Source: Verrucomicrobiota bacterium (GTDB lineage: Bacteria > Verrucomicrobiota > Kiritimatiellia > Kiritimatiellales > Pontiellaceae). From it: 9,737 nucleotides of DNA. Position 1 is the stretch's first letter. Every line of letters begins with the position of its first letter. Shown here piece by piece: positions 8,601 to 9,737 of the stretch. The stretch covers positions 1-9,737 of the forward strand of contig DOEU01000010.1 of NCBI GenBank assembly GCA_003532555.1. Reading direction: 5' to 3'. Both the position numbers and the translations under genes were made by a program. The notes under the pieces were generated by a model. It worked only from the letters and a program-made list of their open reading frames with translations, was not told the DNA's origin and ran no database searches.

Positions 8601-9737
8601 TGCCAGCGTCAACGCCACCCCCACCTTCGGCACCCTCACCCTCAACGAACCCCAACCTCAACCCCTTGAAAACGTACTTCAAACCGCTATCGAAGCCTTC
8701 ATCGTTCAACGCGAACAGCTCCAAACCGTCATCGCCGGCTATCCCTGGTTTCTCGACTGGGGACGCGATACCCTCATCTGCCTCCGTGGCATCATTGCCG
8801 CTGGGCGCAATACCCAAGCCAAAGCTATTCTCATCGCCTTTGCTAAGCTTGAACGCAATGGTACCCTCCCCAACATGATCTCCGGCGAGGACCATGCCAA
8901 TCGCGAAACTTCCGATGCCCCCCTCTGGCTCTTCACCGCTTGCAACAGCCTTCTGCAAGCCCAACCCACCAGCGACCTGCTCGAAACCGACTGCGGCAAC
9001 CGTACCCTACTCGACGTCCTCATCTCCATCGCCGAATGCTACATCAACGGAACCGAAAACGGCATTCACATGGATGCAACCTCTGCCCTCATCTTTAGTC
9101 CCTCCCACTTCACCTGGATGGATACCAACTATCCCGCCGGTACCCCCCGCGAAGGCTATCCCATCGAAATTCAAGCTCTCTGGCATGCTGCCCTTCACTT
9201 TCTAGCCCAGCACACTCCCAACCCCCAATGGAAAATCCTCGCCCAAAACGTCTCCCAATCCATCCAAGCCCTTTATCCCATCCAACGGGGCGACGACCAC
9301 TACCTCGCCGATGTTCTCAGCGCCCCTTCCGGTACCCCCGCCCACAAAGCCACCCCCGATGACGCCCTACGCCCCAATCAACTTTTTGCCATCACCCTTG
9401 GAGCCCTCACAGACCCACCCCTCCAGCGCGACCTCCTCCAAGCGACCGAAAAACTACTCATTCCCGGTGCCATTCGTAGCCTTGCCGATCAGCCCGTTGA
9501 ACAACCCATGCCCATCTACCAAAATCATCAACTCATAAACGATCCCCACCATCCCTATAAAGGCATTTATATCGGTGAAGAAGACAACCAACGTAAACCC
9601 GCCTACCACAATGGAACCGCCTGGACTTGGCCCTTCCCCTCCTATGCCGAGGCTCTCCTTCAAACCTACGGCTCAGACGTCATTCCTCACGCCCGTGCCC
9701 TTCTCAGTAGCGTCTCCCTCCTACTAGAAAACGGTTG
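5680..9737 (+). CDS. Fused glycogen-debranching enzyme: GH13 alpha-amylase-family domain plus GH133 amylo-alpha-1,6-glucosidase domain (3' end outside the window)
   Basis: The frame is open for 1352 codons and runs off the right edge. It probably debranches glycogen-like polymer, with GH13 acting on alpha-1,4 links (perhaps as a transferase) and GH133 removing the alpha-1,6 stub. Residues 1-115 look like a beta-sandwich. GH13 spans about 125-490: region I DMPINH (D252, N256, H257), region II GVDGFRCDA (nucleophile D326), region III FMLEG (acid/base E355), region IV FAETHDN (H413, D414). A beta domain and a poorly recognised stretch follow (about 495-800), then a GDE-type N-terminal domain (about 800-985) with SDLYSPGYF. 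GH133 begins near 1000: GYPWFLDWGRDTLICLRG (1020-1037), TWMD (1145-1148), YPIEIQALWHAAL, LRPNQLFAITL, AYHNGTAWTWPFPSY (1309-1321). Perhaps 100 residues are missing at the end. The ATG is the first start after an in-frame TAA at 5668-5670; its ribosome site is weak. No signal peptide is visible, so it is probably cytoplasmic. Codons strongly favour C over G. Confidence 0.9.
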   Translation, partial: MILKQQPQPDLHLIHFSGDQITFTLNTTSHQEGHAYLRTNLDRGKIRLEEIVRHAEENLPPLDRDWHDIPMQKNPNGTWELSLPLNHVGRYEAKTYFRTPDKTFHWPQGRNTIIKIEPAETISNNTIYTAFVRLFGSARNQDAVQPQHQAAVDQLAKANYSVLPPSGTFRDLIQQLDFIIGHLRCHIIQLLPIHPTPTTYARMGQYGSPFAALDLMDIDPALAEFDRATTPLDQFQELVDAIHQRNARIYLDMPINHTGWASHLQNHHPEWFARNPADDTFKSPGAWGILWEDLSKLDYTNRDLWRYMADVFLFWCRRGVDGFRCDAGYKVPIPTWRYIIAKVRLEYPETIFMLEGLGGDPSITEQLLDEAGMNWAYSEIFQNYDRNALENYLPASLEIARTKGNLIHFAETHDNARLAATSPTFARLRTALCALTSLNGAFGFSNGLEWLATQQINVHNAHSLNWGDPHNQVDWIRRIHTLLEIHPAFHPHAQLHLVTTGTGNVIALLRQDAQQKNRLLILANLDLENPALLSHRYKKLNINLLAETDPSTPLQPGEIRCQTDDPKWRNQLDHYLQHPYTGSTHAQTQRLKAHLSKIAEALNLPPNLDLNTFTSNPRNYCETLIQPARFIQWNVPHDQNRTVMIPPGHALLVQAPYRFTCEIHQDQTTHAHEKSFKLNSGTHALILTPLQVLSTHRMLTLNLTHFEPDHIHRTSTPLIQLSQNKTLRIHTLFRTSPHQPDQRLAICTNARGALAQVRSAWASLQSKYDALLQANLHPHLPVDRHTLFTRCRVWIQREGFSTELTLACQTHFGTNPDPHTIYWHFNVPVGQGFTLPLTITLRMHEQINAIELRFERRTPTQHPEELAADQPITLILRPDIEDRPNHAVTQAFTGPETHFSNAIQTHKDGFTFTPAPERQLLIQCPQSTFTIEPEWYYQIKHPIDQTRGTDGSSDLYSPGYFSISIIDNTPVTLLASVNATPTFGTLTLNEPQPQPLENVLQTAIEAFIVQREQLQTVIAGYPWFLDWGRDTLICLRGIIAAGRNTQAKAILIAFAKLERNGTLPNMISGEDHANRETSDAPLWLFTACNSLLQAQPTSDLLETDCGNRTLLDVLISIAECYINGTENGIHMDATSALIFSPSHFTWMDTNYPAGTPREGYPIEIQALWHAALHFLAQHTPNPQWKILAQNVSQSIQALYPIQRGDDHYLADVLSAPSGTPAHKATPDDALRPNQLFAITLGALTDPPLQRDLLQATEKLLIPGAIRSLADQPVEQPMPIYQNHQLINDPHHPYKGIYIGEEDNQRKPAYHNGTAWTWPFPSYAEALLQTYGSDVIPHARALLSSVSLLLENG

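Noticed and set aside
5863..8964. Long minus-strand open frames opposite the debranching gene, for example 181 codons at 5863-6408 and 195 codons at 8377-8964
   Set aside because: They lie antisense to a frame whose translation matches GH13 and GH133 motifs along its length. Their glycine- and glutamate-rich composition is what a G-rich complementary strand produces, and no known motif appears.
6494..9538. Plus-strand frames rich in Pro, Ser and Thr in a second reading frame across the debranching gene
   Set aside because: They are low-complexity shifted readings of C-rich DNA (codons such as CCC, ACC, TCC). The main frame is continuous, so no frameshift is needed to explain them.
1..9737. 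Mobile element, prophage, CRISPR, tRNA or defence system
   Set aside because: No transposase or integrase motifs, no regularly spaced repeats, no cloverleaf-like sequence and no terminal inverted repeats were seen; all six genes have housekeeping or metabolic identities.

Overview
The window looks like ordinary chromosome from a Gram-negative-type bacterium. It holds six protein-coding genes. I found no rRNA, tRNA, CRISPR array, transposase, phage gene or plasmid replication gene. The Trk potassium system, the sugar-type ABC ATPase and the very long fused alpha-glucan debranching enzyme give me a weak leaning towards the PVC group (Verrucomicrobiota, Kiritimatiellota and relatives). That is an impression from protein style, not a demonstrated assignment.

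Layout. (1) 107-1216, plus strand: the ATPase subunit of a carbohydrate-type ABC importer, AT-rich, possibly driven by a -10 hexamer at the left edge of the window. (2) 1259-5441, minus strand: a tight four-gene run transcribed right to left, trkA - trkH - RsuA/RluF-type pseudouridine synthase - YihX-like HAD phosphatase. The gaps are 3, 3 and 43 bases, so one operon is likely. It converges on the ABC gene across a 42-base AT-rich gap. (3) 5442-5679: a 238-base divergent intergenic region. (4) 5680 to the right edge, plus strand: an open frame of 1352 codons that runs off the window. It encodes a beta-sandwich-like N-terminus, a GH13 (alpha-amylase family) barrel with all catalytic residues, a long middle region, and a GH133 amylo-alpha-1,6-glucosidase domain that is nearly complete. 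Because it has no stop inside the window, a gene caller that requires a stop codon would miss it and report only antisense shadows.

How the genes work together. TrkA and TrkH form one potassium uptake system: TrkH is the membrane channel and TrkA the nucleotide-binding gating ring. The debranching protein would act on glycogen-like polymer. The HAD protein resembles E. coli YihX, a glucose-1-phosphate phosphatase, and the ABC ATPase belongs to the sugar-importer class. A link to carbohydrate metabolism across the window is therefore possible but is only inferred.

The most notable items are the single-chain GH13+GH133 debranching enzyme, which parallels the architecture of eukaryotic AGL; its poorly recognisable middle region; strong C-over-G excess on the plus strand, present in genes of both orientations; and a sharp change in base composition near the trkA/trkH junction at about 4.1 kb. 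I see no convincing wholly new biological system here.
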